A stretch of DNA of 64,000 bases. Source: Labia minor. Its lineage: Eukaryota > Arthropoda > Insecta > Dermaptera > Spongiphoridae. Within the stretch, counting starts at the first letter, position 1. Each line of letters opens with the position of its first letter. The notes beneath the pieces were generated by a model. It was not told the DNA's origin, did not search any database, and worked only from the letters and a program-made list of their open reading frames with translations. The stretch is taken from positions 21,322,720-21,386,719 of the forward strand of contig OY720346.1 of the NCBI GenBank assembly GCA_963082975.1, in the 5' to 3' direction. Made by a program: the position numbers and the translations under genes. Positions 1 to 12,357 of this stretch are shown in pieces.

Positions 1-205
1 AAACGTTGTAGGTAATGATCCTCTTCCGGTTGAGCTACATTTCTCTAATGTTGAAAGAAAACTACGAATTTTGAATAATGCCCGTGTACCAAATTTCATG
101 ATTCTAGCTGAAACCGTTTTTACGTAATCTTGGTTACATACATACATACACACACATACACACATACATACACACACACACAGAGACATTTTTAAGTATG
201 ATTCA
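1..205 (+). repeat. Interspersed repeat, copy 1 (cut by window edge)
   Basis: The first 160 bases closely match 7357-7500, including the shared stretch CTCTTCCGGTTGAGCTACAT and the following AATAATGCCCGTGT. Both copies then run into a (CATA/CACA)n tract and the words GACATTTTT. The left part of this copy lies outside the window. No coding potential is seen. The type is unknown; the 3' simple-sequence tract would fit a non-LTR or SINE tail. Confidence 0.75.
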
Positions 206-361
206 AAATTGTCTCGAAGGAGAACTGAACTTTCGAAATTCGGAATGGATTAAATGGCTTAACAAGGGGACGCTCCATCAGCAATTTTATTTAATTTAGC
301 ATTATAATACGTTTTTAGACAAATCGGGGAGAAATTGAACGAAACCTAAATATGAAAAAAA

Positions 362-1085
362 ATAGGTTACGCGGATAAATTAAATATTATAGGAGTTTGG
401 ACAAATTCGATTAAAGATGCATTAGAAAAATTAATACATGCTGGAAAAGAGGTGTTGCTTGAAAATAATAGTGCTAAAACAAATTATTTAGTATTAACAC
501 ACAAAAACATAAAATATGAAAATATAGAAAAATTTAAATACTTGAAGAATAATAATATTCAAGAAGAATTTAAATCAGGTAACGGCTGTTATCATGCAAT
601 AAAGGTCCTTATCTCATAAAAATTATTATTAACGAAGATCAAAATTAAAATAAAAAATAAAAAATTATTTTTCCGGTTGTTTTATATGGGTGTGAGGCAT
701 GGTCTATGACCCTGAGAGATGAGAGTAGATTTAGAGTATTTGAAAATAGAATTCATTTATGGGTCAAAGAAAGATGAGATCACCGGGGAATGGCGGAGAC
801 TGCATAGCGAGGAATTACATGACCTCTATGCATCTCCAGACGTAGTTAGGTTCATAAATTCAAGAAGGTTTCGATGGGCAGAACACGTAGCAAGAAGACT
901 AGCGAGAAATATATTTTTAGCGAGACCGAATGGAAAGTGAGCAAGAACAATGTAGGAAGGAACGTAAGAGAGATGGGATAAAATAGGAGTTGGATGGATA
1001 TAGCTCAGGATAGGGACACTTAGAGAGATGTGTTTGCCGAGGCCAAAAACTTCAGTAAAGCGACTGAAATAGAGATAGAGATAAT
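362..1085 (+). pseudogene. Non-LTR retrotransposon 3' end (LINE family 1, copy A)
   Basis: This is the C-terminal part of a LINE reverse transcriptase. The RT catalytic region reads GYADKLNIIG, so the second aspartate of the YADD box has become lysine. Further on come NIKYENIEKFKYL and, in other frames, YGCEAW-like and LRVFENRIH-like segments. A 73-codon open piece (719-940) contains the RRFRWAEHVARR segment that typically precedes the 3' end of these elements. Stops and frameshifts break the frame at many points. The 3' end is a degenerate GATA-type tail (about 1065-1085). At least seven related fragments lie in this window. The family resembles the elements often annotated in arthropods as endonuclease-reverse transcriptase; I cannot fix the clade. 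Confidence 0.85.
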
Positions 1086-1089
1086 TATA

Positions 1090-2185
1090 ATAAATTTATA
1101 AAAAATGTAACCATTATAAACACGAAGGCATTAATTAAATAAATAAAATTTTATGTAAAACTAAAATTAAAATTAAAAATATAAAATTTATTAAGAATAA
1201 TATTTAATGATACACTCGGTAAAATAATTAAAAATTATTTTTTTCTTAAGTTTAATTTTAGTTTACATAACACTTTAATATGTTGGAATTAGATCTAGCT
1301 AGATTTATTAATATCATAAATAAACATTTATTTAATACAAATACTATTAATAATTTCTAGAAACTAAGAATTTGAACATTTTACTATAATATAAATATTT
1401 TTATTAATTATTAATACTTACTTCAGAGTCAAATGAAATCGAAAAAACGAACCAAAATTCAGAATTATATTTATCTTGGCTTAGAATAAACATGGAACAA
1501 TAATTTATAAATAACTAATCATAATTTCAGTGAAGTTTGTCGAGTGGAGTTTTGTATTTCTAGTAGGAGAACAAGAGAGACAGGAATAGAAAGTACAATT
1601 CTATTTAAATGTGTCTTTTGCGCGTTTGCTGTTCAAATTTTCTTTTTTTTTAATCTTATGCAAATAGTAAAAAAAAAAAATACAGAGAATTTTAAATGAA
1701 TTCTATTTAATCTCGTGAGCGCTTAAAAAAAAGAAACATGGTTATTTTATTTAAATTGTGATAAATAAGAAAATGTTCGTAAAAATAAATTTAATAAATT
1801 ATGAATATAATACAATTGCATTATAATTTTACTTTTGATTTTGAAATTTCGAAATTTAAACATTAATAACTAATGAAGTTATTTCAAATTCTAAACAATT
1901 CTAATGTTCAGTTGTGAAATACATTTATTTTTTGTTTTTTCTATGCTGAGAAAGTTAATAATAATTTGGAAACTATTAGGGGAGAAGGTGTTAAAGATTT
2001 CAATTGTTATAATTTTTGGTCAAATGCTGCTATTTACTTCTGATATCATAACGGCAGTGCTATCATAATTGTAGTCTCCAACCTTGTTTATTTAATAATC
2101 AAAAATTATAATTTTCTGCTGGTGTTAAAACTTTTTAAATATTCAAAATTTACTATTTTTTTGTTGGATCAACATCATTATTTAA
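1090..2185. other. AT-rich DNA without recognised feature
   Basis: There are long A/T runs and scattered short homopolymers. No reading frame, terminal inverted repeat or tandem array is seen here. Confidence 0.6.
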
Positions 2186-2189
2186 TTTT

Positions 2190-2627
2190 CCAGACATGTG
2201 GTGTTTGCCAAATTTCAAGCAAAACATTTGGAAAACACCGCGGGTGTGGATGGGTTGCTTGCCCTGTGCTTGGTATATGTCGAGCACAAACATTCGGGTG
2301 CTCGCTAGTTCGCTATTCGGTGGTGCTTGTACAAGTTAGGTTAGGTATAAGTAATTAATTTAAGTAATAATAAATATATTTAATATAAATTGCATTGAAT
2401 TTATTTATTAATATAAGTTAATTAGCAATTCGCAACATATATCACAGTTTGGCGAGCACAAGACGAATGAGAATGTTCGGTGTTTAGCATACATTCGGCA
2501 TTTCACGAATGTCTGTATCCTTATGTTCGTTATTAGGCGAACTCCAATACAAGCACCTAAACTTGGAGCTCGGTATTTGGTAAATATTTGTTATTTGACA
2601 AACACCGCATGTGTGGAGCCGGCATAA
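2190..2627. mobile_element. Foldback/MITE-like element with structured ends
   Basis: The left end (2190-2207) and the reverse complement of the right end (2598-2616) agree at about 16 of 18 positions around CATG-GGTGTTTG. Each end also folds on itself. On the left, GGTGTTTGCCAAAT pairs with ATTTGG-AAACACC at 2222-2240. On the right, GGTATTTG pairs with CAAACACC. The interior holds further GTGCTCG/CGAGCAC and GTTCGC/GCGAAC inverted words. The 78-codon frame at 2122-2358 overlaps this structure and has no protein character. The element is non-autonomous and its superfamily is undetermined; no clear target duplication is seen. Confidence 0.6.
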
Positions 2628-2639
2628 GGTTTGGATAAC

Positions 2640-5512
2640 AATAAAGACAATAACGTAATTATAATAAATAAAAATTTTAATTTATTAAAACTAATTACTA
2701 TGTTATTTAATATTTAATCAAAAATTATTATAATTTTATTTAACTAATATAGAAAAAAACTAATAGAAAGGAATAAAATAAATAGTCAAAAAAATTACTT
2801 TAATTAAATATAAAGAAAAAATTAAGGTATTTTGAATGAAACTAAAGGCTATCTAGATAGCTTTTAAGGAAATATTAAATTTTCTTCATTCGGGTAATAA
2901 TGATTTCAATACTAATATTTTAAATGAAATATATAATTAAGAAGTAGCTAAAATATATATTATGATCTGTTATAATGTTATGAAAATAATGTGGTTAATA
3001 TAAAAATGATGTATGTATGTGTTTAGGTATTAGTAGATTAGGATGATTTGGGTAGAATACTGACTTACTGGCTCATTGCTGGCACCGAAGAGGCACGTTA
3101 TTATAGGAGGTGCCTTACTATGCATGCGCGCTCGTGCATCGACTCGGCCTGACTGAACGATAAACAGTAATAGACAAGAGCCCCTGGCATTTAGGCAACC
3201 AGCAACACTTTTAAAATTTTTAAATATTTAAATAATATTTTATTTTTTTATTCATAAATACTTTATTTTGACTTGATATATATATATATATATATTCCAC
3301 TATTCCACTTTTTATTAAACTTATTTAAACAAACAACATTTAAACTTATTTAAACAAATATATTTTTTAAGGTATTCTTTTAAACAGTGAAATACGATTG
3401 TCAATTATAATTGTGATAATTTTTCAGCTACATTTTAATTTTAATTTAAATTTAATTATATTAATCTTATTGTATTAAATATTTTTATCTTAGATAAGAT
3501 TAAGAATCCCTAGATAGGAATTTTAAAATGGGAAGGTCGTCAATTACGAATTTCATTTATAATTTTATTTTCGGTACTGGTATCATTTAGTCCTTCCCTC
3601 AACGGATTGAAAAAAAAATACCAGTGCGTACTTTTTATTATCCTGATTGATTTTTGATTTGAAATATTTTCTGGAAATTTCGTGTTTACGAGAGAACAAT
3701 TAATATAAATTGCATATAAATTGGGGGTGGGGGCGCCATGTTTTGACAGTTATAGTATGACTTATGATCACAAGAGGGCGAAACCTTCACCTTGCCCAGT
3801 AGATAGCGCAATTATATACAATTTGAATTTAAATATATATTAACACAATTTTTTTTTAATTAGTGATAATTGCAAAATTTCCCTAAACATTTATAAAAAT
3901 AAATATACATATGAAATATGTTTTTTTATTTTTTTTTAATATTAAAAAATATTTAATTTGAGATTAATTATATATAAAAAGCTTGGTTGAAGGTATTGGG
4001 GACAATCATTTCTATCTCGGAACCAAGATGTAAATAATTATCAATTTTTTTAATTATCAAGTATGTAAACCAATATTATATACTTGTTTATATCGTTAAT
4101 AATATAATTTATACTTTTATGTAACGTTATTTTGACCTGAAATTAGCTCAATTCAAACTCAAATAACGTGTACAACTTTGATTATGGCAGTTGTAAACTT
4201 GCATGCTATAAGCCCATTATAAATAAATTATAATTGTAAAAAATACCCATTAAGCTTTATAACAAGATTTTTCAGATTAAAGAATTTATTAAAACTAATA
4301 TTTTCACATTTTCTCTGGTTTATAACATATTTACTAGATCAGAATTTTATATCAGTAGCAAAAACGGAATAAATGTCTGAAATGGAATTTGGCAGAAAAT
4401 CGATAGACTGTTGGCGATTTTTTTTTTTTTTTTTGTTAGTCGCGAGTTATAAGATGGGTTGGGGTTAAAAAATATTGAGAGACATCATTTATGATTGAGA
4501 AAATGGTTACCAGAATAAAGAAAGAAATAAAAGACAAATCGCTTCTTTATTAAATGATGAGAAATGCTGATTATGTGATCAAATCGATAATATATGAAAA
4601 AAAAAAATAAAAAGAATTGACGATTGTTTTCTTACTGAATATGAAAAAATGTAAAAATTTGACATGCTCGATAAATGTTTGTAAATGTAGAAAAGAGATT
4701 TTATCGATTTTTGTTATGCAAAAAATTTATATTATATTGCTGACTCCTTCTTGTGCTTAACTAATCATAAGTATAATTATTATAAAATTTGCTATTCTAG
4801 TATTTTTTAGTAAATTATAAAATATTAAGGCATTTTTTTATTAAATAAAAAAATCATATAGGAATAACTAATAACCCATTTATCTATTCCCGATTTTCAC
4901 ATATTTACGTTTATATTATCAGCCCACCGTTGCCCATGCTCTTTCCATTGTTTATTAATTGGTTTCCAGATAAATAAATTTCAAAGTTGCCTTTCTTCGC
5001 CATTTTGAGTCATTTCATAAATTTTAATATGTATAAAGATGTCAAGAGGTCAATATATAATTAAAGTTTTTGAAAAAAGTTCACTTTTATCCAGAAACCA
5101 ATTTATAACATAACCTTCAAGGTTTGAGTTTTTTGTACTTAGTTTTTTTTTGTTTTAATTTTTTAACAGTTGCAAACTACATCTTAGGTCCAAGGGCTTT
5201 AACTTAACTCTCTCAGATCTAAAAAAAAGACAAATTCTTAAAACTTGGAAAAGTTGAGAATATCCTTGTTGAAAATATCAGATAGGTCTACTCACATTTC
5301 TTCCACTCTCACAAATTCAACAATAATTTGTAATTATTTCTGTCATATTTGCAATACTTAGATCTATATATAAAATAATATCTATTTCTTTCAATTATTA
5401 ATCTTAATAGGATTACACTTATTAGGTATATGTATGTAAGGTTATATTCTTTAAATCTTCAAAATTCCACAAACGAAGAATATAATGATTTCAAATTTTT
5501 AATTTAATCTAA
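2640..5512. other. AT-rich DNA, no gene; small patches of unique sequence
   Basis: It holds a (TA)n tract near 3268-3294, a more GC-rich unique patch at 3055-3200 (with GCATGCGCGC), another at 3720-3800 and a T-run at about 4420. No reading frame or complete transposon was found. Confidence 0.6.
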
Positions 5513-5515
5513 TAT

Positions 5516-6376
5516 AGGGTGGACCAAAAGTCTGGTAACATTTGAATCGAGCGCTGCTTCGAATTGCGGGGCGTTACTAAACGCGAGAGCGGATAGTTGG
5601 AATTCAGTGCCATGGCGTCGTTCAGCGGAGCACAACGCGCGTTTTGCGTACGCGAGTACTATCGCAACAAAGATTCTGCAACTGAAGCGCGACGAAAATT
5701 TTGTACACAGTACAACATATGAAATAAAAATCAAGCTCCATCAACTCGTGCAATTAAAAATTGGGTACAGAAGTTCGAGGAGACGGGTTCAACATTAAAT
5801 CAACCACGATCCGGCCGACCTAGGACGTCGAGAGAGCCCGTAAACATAGAGCGCGTACGAGCATCAGTTAGAGAACAACCTGGCCTCTCTACTCGAAAGC
5901 GGTCTAGTGTTTTAAATCTTTAAATCGTATTCTTCACAAGGATTTACATTTACACCCGTATAAAATTCAAATTGAAAAGCAATTAAGGCCAAATGACTAC
6001 ATTTTTTGGGCAAAAAGTCATATCCAAAAGAGGTGACATTAACTGGCCACCCGGCAGCCTGGATTTGTCACCAATGGACTTTTTCCTTTGGGGATACCTC
6101 AAAAGTAAAATTTTTAATAACAACCCTCAGTCTATTGAAGAATTAAAAGAAAATTCAGAACATTTCTCCAAGCACTTGTCGGGCGGGGATGGAAAATTTC
6201 CGCACTAGGTTACAGGGGTGCCAAACTAAACAAGGGGCACATTTGGACGACGTTATTTTTATAAAATAAAACCCTGATTTTTGTACTTTTATAATAAATA
6301 AACATATTTTCTCTCATATCTCTTTTTGTATTTTTTATAACCATTTGAAATGTTACCGGACTTTTGGTCCACCCTG
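5516..6376 (+). mobile_element. Internally deleted mariner element
   Basis: The left end at 5516 and the right end at 6376 are inverted repeats of about 30 bp built on GGGTGGACCAAAAGTC, with one internal mismatch and TATA-type flanks consistent with TA target duplication. The element is about 860 bp, against roughly 1.3 kb for intact mariners. The missing part is the middle of the transposase gene. It codes on the plus strand. Confidence 0.9.
5612..6269 (+). pseudogene. mariner-family transposase, deleted and frameshifted
   Basis: From the ATG at 5612 the frame starts MASFSGAQRAFCVREYYRN, the N-terminal helix-turn-helix region. It continues after a frameshift with RAIKNWVQKFEETGS and the linker SGRPRTSREPVN. 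Near 5900-5990 the sequence jumps from the end of the DNA-binding part to the C-terminal catalytic part. There INWPPGSLDLSPMDFFLWGY carries the last catalytic aspartate of the D,D,D triad. The first two aspartates lie in the lost segment. Another frameshift near 6180 precedes the C-terminus GAHLDDVIFIK and a stop at 6267-6269. The product cannot be active. Confidence 0.9.
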
Positions 6377-6775
6377 TATATCGTTATTAGAAAGCTATAT
6401 ATTGAAGTTCACTAAATTTCAGCGTTCATAATTTTATCAAGACAGAAAACTTGATAGTAATATAAAATAAAATCATCACCTTGAAATTGGTATAAAAAAA
6501 TAAAAATAATTTATCTTTCATTATTGATGAATTTTTCATAAATAAAACAAATTGGTTAAAGAAGTAAAAATATATTTCCAAGTTGAATTTGTCACATTTT
6601 TTTACCTTTTTTTTTGCTAGCAAATATAACTTCATTTCGCACTGGCTAACTCTGTTTTAACCGAATTTACTTTTTTTCTTCCCTACTTCTTTCTAAACCT
6701 AACTTTTACACCCGATTTCGTTTATATATTTCATTCCATTCTTTTCCCCTCAATGAACCGGTGCCAACTATTGAT

Positions 6776-6916
6776 TCTGATCATACACTCGAGAGGAATA
6801 CAGTTTCTCGCTATGACGATTATGAGGGCGGAATTGAAGGAGAGGCTACCCGAAAGAAAATTAGCTGGAGTGTCTCCACTCGACTATCTTGCAATTTGAA
6901 TTGGATTAAATAACAT
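6776..6916. repeat. Unique GC-balanced patch ending in a short dispersed repeat
   Basis: The last 39 bases (6878-6916, ACTCGACTATCTTGCAATTT onward) recur at 63076-63114 with about two differences. The rest is not repeated in the window. This may be the end of an unrecognised element. Confidence 0.45.
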
Positions 6917-6935
6917 AATATATAATATAATTTAA

Positions 6936-7130
6936 TTAATTACAAATTATAAATTTAATTTAATTAAATATAAATTTAATTTAATTAATTATAAATTTAA
7001 TTTAATTAATTATAAATTTAATTTAATTAATTATAAATTTAATTTAATTAATTATAAATTTAATTTAATTAATTATAAATTATAAATTTAATTTGATTAA
7101 TTATAAATTTAATTTAATTAATTATAAATT
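6936..7130. repeat. 21-bp AT-only tandem array
   Basis: There are seven to eight copies of a 21-bp unit made of AAATTTAATTTAATT plus AATTAT, with a few partial or variant units at the ends. The repeat phase is exact at 6972, 6993 and 7014. Confidence 0.9.
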
Positions 7131-7204
7131 AAAATTAATAAATAATATTTATTAAACCATGTTTGGCCCTTTGTTGATGGAAATACGTCACGTGTTGGCG
7201 CGTG

Positions 7205-7670
7205 AGATTTGCAGTGTTAAAAAATTAATTCTGGTACTTTCAGCTATTCAATCAAGCTGAAATTCTTATATAGTAGTTTTATACAATTTTTATTCATGTG
7301 AAAAATTATCAAACATATATCTTTATTTTTACGGTCACTTTAGAGGAAAAAAATCAAAACGTTGTAGATAATAACCCTCTTCCGGTTGAGCTACATTTCT
7401 CAAAAGTTGAAAGAAAACTACGAATTTTGAATAATGCCCGTGTTCCAAATTTCATGATTCTAGCTCAAACCATTTTTGCGTAATCTTGTCTACATACATA
7501 CACACACGCTCAGACATTTTTCTCAACCTTAGTGAAAATGATTCAGGAACTTTCAAAACGTATAAAAACATCAAAATCTCAACATCGAAAATTTTCGTGA
7601 TCGTAATATCTGGCAATATCTGGCGAGATAGTAAAAATGAGGGAAAACATATATATATATATATAAATTA
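7205..7670 (+). repeat. Interspersed repeat, copy 2
   Basis: Positions 7357-7545 match the copy at 1-205. This copy lacks part of the CACA tract but keeps a stretch that copy 1 has lost (around 7525-7545). It ends near a (AT)n tract at 7650-7668. The frames at 7298-7671 on this strand are chance openings in repeat DNA. Confidence 0.7.
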
Positions 7671-7689
7671 AAAATGTGCTAGGGATAAA

Positions 7690-9465
7690 AATTAAAAAAT
7701 AAATAGGTAAATAATTTAATTTTCTTAGATAATAAAAAAAGTCACCTCGACTTTTATTTGACTTTCTGTTCCCAGTTTTGAATGTTTATTTTTAAATTTA
7801 ATTTAAATATTTCAAAACATTATTACAATTTAAACTTAAGAATTTCCATCATAATTATTCATTTTCTATTTTTATATTCCGAAAAAACAAACACTAGTCA
7901 CTTGAATTTCTGACAATTCAAGAAAAGAAAGAATATTTCGTCCTCGATTCGCCTGATCTTTTGCCCTCTTTTTTTGGTTGAAATAACAAACAAAATAATG
8001 TTAGGACGTGTCGGTTCGAAAGCGTGAAGATAATACATTGTAAAAAAAAGTACATCTATTAAAGGAAATTGAAATGTTTTCCGAGTCAAGCTGAAATGCC
8101 CTTCAATGGAATTCAATTTTCTTTGAAATACCTTAAGAATGCTTCCAGCTTCTTGAAGTATTTAATGAAATAAATAAATAAAAAAATACGATTCTTTATT
8201 TCTCCCAGTTGAATAAACAAGTTTTTTTATATAATAAATCATGATTTTGTTATAATTGATTAAAACTCAATTTGATAATTGTTTCGTTTTTTTAATTATT
8301 GGTGAATACTTATATTTTTTTCAATTTTAAAAGTTTTCTTCTTACTCAAATACACAAATTATCTAAATAATTAATTAAGAGTAAAATCAATTAACGATTG
8401 AAATGATTACTTTAGTAATTACCAAGTAAAGATCTCAAATAGCCAGTTTTCTAATATAAAACTAATACTAGTTAACTTAAATAGAAAATCAAGACAAATC
8501 GCAAAAGTAAATAGAGCCCGAAACGAGTTGACGTTCCCTCCCAGTAGAAATCACACCCCCCTGGTTTTACAACCTGCCCCCTCCTCTCACACTACCTTCC
8601 CATAACAAACACCTCCCGAAAGAATCGATCTCCGTTAAAGGCGAATAAATTTAATATTACAAGATTCTAAAAGACATCCATTGTTATATATTCGTTATTC
8701 AATACCAGGTGGGGTTCATATTGAGCACGACGGTTAAAGAATTACATGTCAGTTAAAAGATTCACTCGAATGAATATATAAATAAATAGAAGCGATCGCT
8801 TGATACATATTTAGAGACAACATTTCGCCAGATGCTTTCGTGATTTATTGCCAGCCCCTTTGAATAAATCAAATAAATGAAAAACAAGCCAACAGGGAAG
8901 AAAGCCAGCCACGAAGATCAGAAGAAAACAACAATTCTACTTTATATCTACACGATGCTCATCTATGGAATATAAAGAAAAAAATATACCTATACATATT
9001 ATTAATAACCTTTATTGATTTATTTAAAATCCATTTAAATAAAAATTTGGAATAAATTAAATAAAATCCCTAATTGAATAGATTAATATTCTAAGATATA
9101 AAATAATTAATATTTTATAATCATTGTATCATTTTATTATATTAAGGGATCATAGTCGCATTAACGATTATAGTCGCAACAAATACAAGTTTTGTTACCT
9201 TAATTTGATTTCAATTCTCTCCTAATTCCTTTTGTGAAAATTTTTTATTATTTTTGTTCTGTTATAATTAAAATTTAATCATTTTTCTTTTCATTCAAAA
9301 CAAGTCTCCTTTTCTTGTACTTTTACATTGTTCTTTTAAATTTACTTGATAATAAATTTATCAATTTTAAAAATTTAATTAAATAATGAAAGAATTTTAA
9401 ATAAAATTGTCATTATATTGTTTTTTTTTTAAATGTTTTTATTAGTAATATCTATTGTGAATAGT
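7690..9465. other. Gene-free; AT-rich with one GC-balanced unique island (8500-8960)
   Basis: Most is A/T-rich. The stretch 8500-8960 is of higher complexity, with blocks such as CAGTAGAAATCACACCCCCC and CATTTCGCCAGATGCTTTCG. It has no frame of useful length and does not repeat in the window. A noncoding regulatory element is possible but untested. Confidence 0.5.
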
Positions 9466-9469
9466 TATA

Positions 9470-9965
9470 AGTTATTTCTAGTTGAGGTAATTTAGCAGCA
9501 GGTGTAATTGTTTGGTGGTGGACGTGTAACAATTGTTCAGGATAATATGTAGTTAATTACTAAATGTGGTTAGCACTACAGAGAAGTCATATAACAGTTT
9601 GCTAGGTGTGAGAGACTCAACTCAATTCAAGAGAACTGTCTGGACTGGCTCAAGTGAGAATAATAACCAAAACGGCTGAGTGAGAATCTCCAAATGAGCA
9701 GTAAATTTGTATATTCTTATATGAATGGACGCTAAATTGTAATTTGCCTGAACGCTCAAAACCTTAGAACCGGCCCAGAATTGACAATAAAACAGATATC
9801 TATCTTCCTAATAGAAATATTTAGATTTTTAGTGCATTCTATTAAATAAAAAAATTGTATTGTAACCTTTTATAAAATTATTTACATATTCTGATCAATT
9901 GTTACACGCCCACGACAAAACAATTTCATCAGTAGCTACAGTAGTTCAAGTTTAGTATCATTTAT
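9470..9965. mobile_element. Inverted-repeat element, about 0.5 kb
   Basis: The left arm (about 9470-9560) and the reverse complement of the right arm (about 9880-9965) align over about 85 bases. The core is CGTGTAACAATTG followed by TCAG-ATA, and an outer match contains GAAATTGTTTTGTCGTGGG against GTAATTGTTTGGTGGTGG. The interior has no coding potential. It resembles a non-autonomous DNA transposon with long terminal inverted repeats; superfamily and target duplication are not clear. Confidence 0.65.
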
Positions 9966-10113
9966 AATATTAATAAATCTAATTCAATCAAATTAAAAAA
10001 AAAAAATTCGTTAATAAATCTTATACTTTTACTTTATATATTTACTCTTCTATAAGTTTGATTGTTATTTATATCAATCAATTTAAAATATTCAATATTA
10101 ATATTTTACTTAC

Positions 10114-10180
10114 ATTTTTAGAAGTAGTTCAACGAATCATCCTTACCTGAAACAAACAAAAATAAATTTAATTTTTAAAG
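10114..10180 (-). promoter_or_regulatory. Candidate recursive splice site (ratchet point) 1
   Basis: On the minus strand a pyrimidine-rich run ends TTTTTGTTTGTTTCAG and is followed at once by GTAAGG; the junction is between 10147 and 10146. A branch-point-like TTGAC lies about 35 nt upstream. A second strong 5' splice site, GTAAGT, lies 33 nt downstream at 10108-10113. The site could therefore act as a zero-length exon or define a 33-nt recursive-splicing exon that contains an in-frame stop in one frame. Inference only; RNA evidence would decide. Confidence 0.5.
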
Positions 10181-11582
10181 TCAATAACATTTATCAATAT
10201 ATATTGTACAATATAGATATACTATAGACGGGTATATCAACGTTGATTTTTCAATAGAATATTACCGTATTGAATTTATTGGTTTTATTTTGATAGGACG
10301 AGTATGTTACTCTCAATATTCCATATGTTTTACATTTTTGTTTTTGTTGGTTCTTATTCATACAATAAACAAATAGTTTGTTTTGATGATTTATATAAAT
10401 AATAAAAATATGTATTTGATATTTTATAAAATAAATATATTGAAAATATTTTGCAATTTATTTGTTTTCTCTCATATAGAAAGCAAATTGTGAAACTTGT
10501 TTGAAATTTAAATAAAAAAATTTAATTTAATCAACTTTTATTTGATTATAATTTATCATTATTATTATTATTTGGGACTTTCAAGACATTTTATTTGAAT
10601 ATATATATACCATATATATATATACAACTATATGGTACATAGAAGCGTTTTTATTAAGGTAAATTGCATCCTGGCATTAATAATTTAATTTTAATTTATT
10701 TTTTTTTTCGAGGAATTTGCTAAAAATTATAAGATAATTTTATTGTTAAATGAACAATTTATTAAATATTATCTTTAAACTAAAAACTAATATAACAAAT
10801 AATTATGAGAATATTCTAAATTTATTATTATTATTAATATGATATTACAATTTAATAAATATAAAAAAAAATAGATAATTGTTGATAAGTTTAATTTAGT
10901 TATATTTTAAGAAATTAAATATATAAACAAGATAAATAATAATAAAGTTGAAAATTATTTAAACATTTTATATATTATTCAAAATTCAAAATTAACAAAT
11001 AAAACATAAATATTATTATATAATTCTTTGATTAAAAAAAAATGAGTTATATTCATAAAAATAGACAAAAAAAAATCTAATGGGAAAAAAGAATAAACTT
11101 AAATGTTGGTTCAATTAAACAAATAAATACCAAGTGGTTGAAAGGGTGTTGTATACCAAGAGTATGAGGGGGATGAGAAAACCAGAGGGCCAAGAGCTGG
11201 ATCGATCGTGAGTTCTCGCCAGCCAGGCCGTCCTCTACATCACTTCTATCTATTTCTATATAGAGCATAGGTATATATACATTTGTATTGAAAATATATT
11301 AATATATCTGTATATATTTAGATATATATATATACATTGCCTACATATAGATAATAGATGCGTACCAACACGTGCCTTCTCCGATGAGCTCCAGGTGCAC
11401 AGTTGAAGGGAACTGGGAAGGGCAGGGGGAACTGGAAAACCAAAATCGACTCCGTTGTGTATTCAGATAATTGCAATTGGAAAGGATTGGAGGAAATGAG
11501 CCTAGGGAGCCATTTCGGCCTGAAAACAACAACCAACCACTTGGATCTCATTCACTCGCCAAACCTTTCTATTTCTCCGCGT

Positions 11583-11585
<3 letters not shown>

Positions 11586-11615
<30 letters not shown>
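11586..11615. repeat. (CT)n microsatellite
   Basis: An uninterrupted CT dinucleotide run of about 30 bases. Confidence 0.97.
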
Positions 11616-11616
<1 letters not shown>

Positions 11617-12314
11617 ATTCTATGATACAAAACATATAAATTGAAATAGAAATAGAAATATATTCACATCTCTATATAGGAGAATATTTGATCCAAAGTA
11701 TCCTTTTAATCCTAATCTAATCATATATTTGTTAAATCATTTAAACTTTTGATAGAAAAGAAAATTTTCTCTTCCATAAAAAGTATTTTTTGAGCTTTAA
11801 TAAATACTGAGATCTTTTCTGATCACAAACAAAGATTGGACTTATTTTCCTATCTCTTATTTGAGATTTCTTTCTTTTTATATAAGTTCTAAGTTATCGC
11901 TATGGTATAGGTAAAGACAGACTATCCATAAATGATAGTTGTTTTCATGTTTTAAAAAAAGCTATTTTTTTTTACTGCTTTGAACAAATAAATATTTACA
12001 TAACAAAGTAGAAAAATGTAAAATAGTACATATCAATGAACAGAGAGCAGCACCTAGCAAAAGCTCCTGCAAATTAGGCAATTAGTCATGAATGCATTAC
12101 CTTATTAAATATCATCTTTATAGCTGATTTTGGAGACTTTAAAGACTCAATCAAGCAAAATTACAGATATAAAACTTATATCTATCTGTATCTATATATA
12201 AACAGAATTTACAAGAATTCTCCCTCATTCGGTCTCATTGATTGATTGATTGATTGATTAAGTCGTAACTTATAAATTCATAAATATTTTAAAATATTTC
12301 TAAATCGATTAAAT

Positions 12315-12317
<3 letters not shown>

Positions 12318-12353
<36 letters not shown>
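12318..12353. repeat. (TA)n microsatellite
   Basis: An uninterrupted AT dinucleotide run of about 36 bases. Confidence 0.97.
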
Positions 12354-12357
<4 letters not shown>

